Shown: positions 63,527 through 64,000 of the stretch, in pieces
Layout of the letters: each line of letters starts with the position of its first letter
Position numbering within the stretch: the stretch's first letter is position 1
The notes under the pieces: model-generated
Database searches by the model: none
Seen by the model: only the letters and a program-made list of their open reading frames with translations
What the model was told of the DNA's origin: nothing
DNA from: Ciceribacter sp. T2.26MG-112.2
Lineage (GTDB): Bacteria > Pseudomonadota > Alphaproteobacteria > Rhizobiales > Rhizobiaceae
Assembly: GCF_900492205.1 (NCBI RefSeq)
Contig: NZ_UEYQ01000001.1
Coordinates: 186,001 to 250,000, forward strand
Length of the DNA stretch: 64,000 bases
Reading direction: 5' to 3'
Made by a program: the position numbers and the translations under genes

Positions 63527-64000
63527 GTCCGATGTCATCATCATCGGCGGCGGTCCGGCCGGGATTGCGGCTGCGACCGAAGTTGCTCGTTCCGGCTACA
63601 CGGTCGAACTCGTCGAACAACGCGAGAGCCTGGGTGGCGCGATCCATCGCCAGCCGATCGAAGGCGTTCAGCCGATCCACCAGGCGGCCGGCCCCAAGGC
63701 CCGCTGGCAGGCGCTGGCGAACGCCTTTTCGGCCGCACGCATCCCGGTGCGTCATGCTTCGGTCTTCCTCGGCGTCGACGGCGACGGGCGGGTTCTGATC
63801 GAGAACCGACGCACCGGCCGGGTCGAACAATTGGGACCCAAGGCTGTCATTCTCGCAACCGGCGCGGTCGAGAAGGTTCATCCGCGGCCGGGCTGGCAGA
63901 TGGCCGGGGTCTCCACCGCCGGCGGGCTGCAGGTGATGATGAAGGAGACCGGACGGGCGCCGCAAGGTCGCGTCCTGCTCGCCGGCAGCGGGCCGCTGCT
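63519..64000 (+). CDS. FAD/NAD(P)-binding alpha subunit (HcnB/OoxA-like), cut by window end
   Basis: The first 160 residues of a longer protein. N-terminal Rossmann motif DVIIIGGGPAGIAAATEVARSGYTVELVEQ, followed by LGPKAVILATGAVEKVHPRPGWQMAGVSTAGGLQ, typical of the HcnB/opine-oxidase A group, and the start of a second nucleotide site GRVLLAGSGPLL. Family members run to about 400-470 residues and often carry a C-terminal Cys cluster. The start overlaps the previous gene. Third subunit of the same enzyme. Confidence 0.88.
   Translation, partial: MIESDVIIIGGGPAGIAAATEVARSGYTVELVEQRESLGGAIHRQPIEGVQPIHQAAGPKARWQALANAFSAARIPVRHASVFLGVDGDGRVLIENRRTGRVEQLGPKAVILATGAVEKVHPRPGWQMAGVSTAGGLQVMMKETGRAPQGRVLLAGSGPL

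Overview
The window is GC-rich chromosomal DNA of an alphaproteobacterium, most likely a member of the Rhizobiaceae (Rhizobium/Shinella/Agrobacterium-like). Evidence for this: an infC with an ATT start, an Irr-type iron-control element upstream of mbfA, BA14K and BTLCP-type secreted proteins, TTAA-N7-TTAA and TTAACCAT motifs typical of CtrA control, a complete Caulobacter-style cpa/tad pilus cluster, and a rhizobial-type palindromic intergenic repeat. There are no insertion sequences, prophage genes, rRNAs or CRISPR arrays.

Layout. 1-5907: the translation cluster pheS(partial)-rplT-rpmI ... infC, on the minus strand. It is interrupted by a PhoPQ/CarRS-like two-component system with a PepSY protein and a second secreted protein rich in Asp/Gly/Glu repeats. 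6091-11950: alpha/beta hydrolase, BTLCP cysteine peptidase with CtrA-like sites, MFS transporter, membrane ferritin MbfA with its Irr box, truncated haemoglobin, and an orphan TRAP binding protein. 12136-19589: a FecR-domain protein with a long Gly-Asn tail next to a CHASE2-GGDEF-EAL protein, then a two-gene operon of large secreted proteins of unknown function. 19788-34992: mixed housekeeping and accessory genes (acetylpolyamine amidohydrolase, GNAT, XRE-cupin, MFS, lepA, chromosomal ccdAB, thioesterase, DoxX, SelW-like, BA14K, tRNA-Leu, NlpC/P60, MarR, M17 aminopeptidase, TPR lipoprotein, LysE).

35129-46475: the Flp/Tad pilus locus. Reading along the minus strand it runs flp pilin - cpaA - cpaB - cpaC - cpaD - cpaE - cpaF - tadB - tadC. 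On the plus strand, facing away from the pilin, are a stand-alone CpaC-N-like protein and two TadE-type pseudopilin genes. A TadD-like TPR lipoprotein lies beyond tadC. 46630-58181: a nucleoside uptake and salvage island. deoB-add-upp read right and converge, across an aspartic protease gene, on a long leftward operon: bmp binding protein - ATPase - two permeases - cdd - punA - deoC - deoA. The ABC transporter would import nucleosides, Cdd/Add deaminate them, PunA/DeoA phosphorolyse them, DeoB and DeoC carry the deoxyribose phosphate to glyceraldehyde-3-phosphate and acetaldehyde, and Upp recaptures uracil.

58432-64000: msrA, tRNA-Ser, and the left part of a catabolic locus. That locus holds an amino-acid-type binding protein, a LysR regulator, and a divergent three-subunit flavin/2Fe-2S dehydrogenase whose last subunit runs off the window. 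The least explained parts are the acidic-repeat two-component cluster with its direct-repeat operator candidate, the FecR (GN)n / CHASE2 pair, the secreted pair at 15.9-19.6 kb, and a 0.6-kb gene-free, structure-rich segment at 27.3-27.9 kb.
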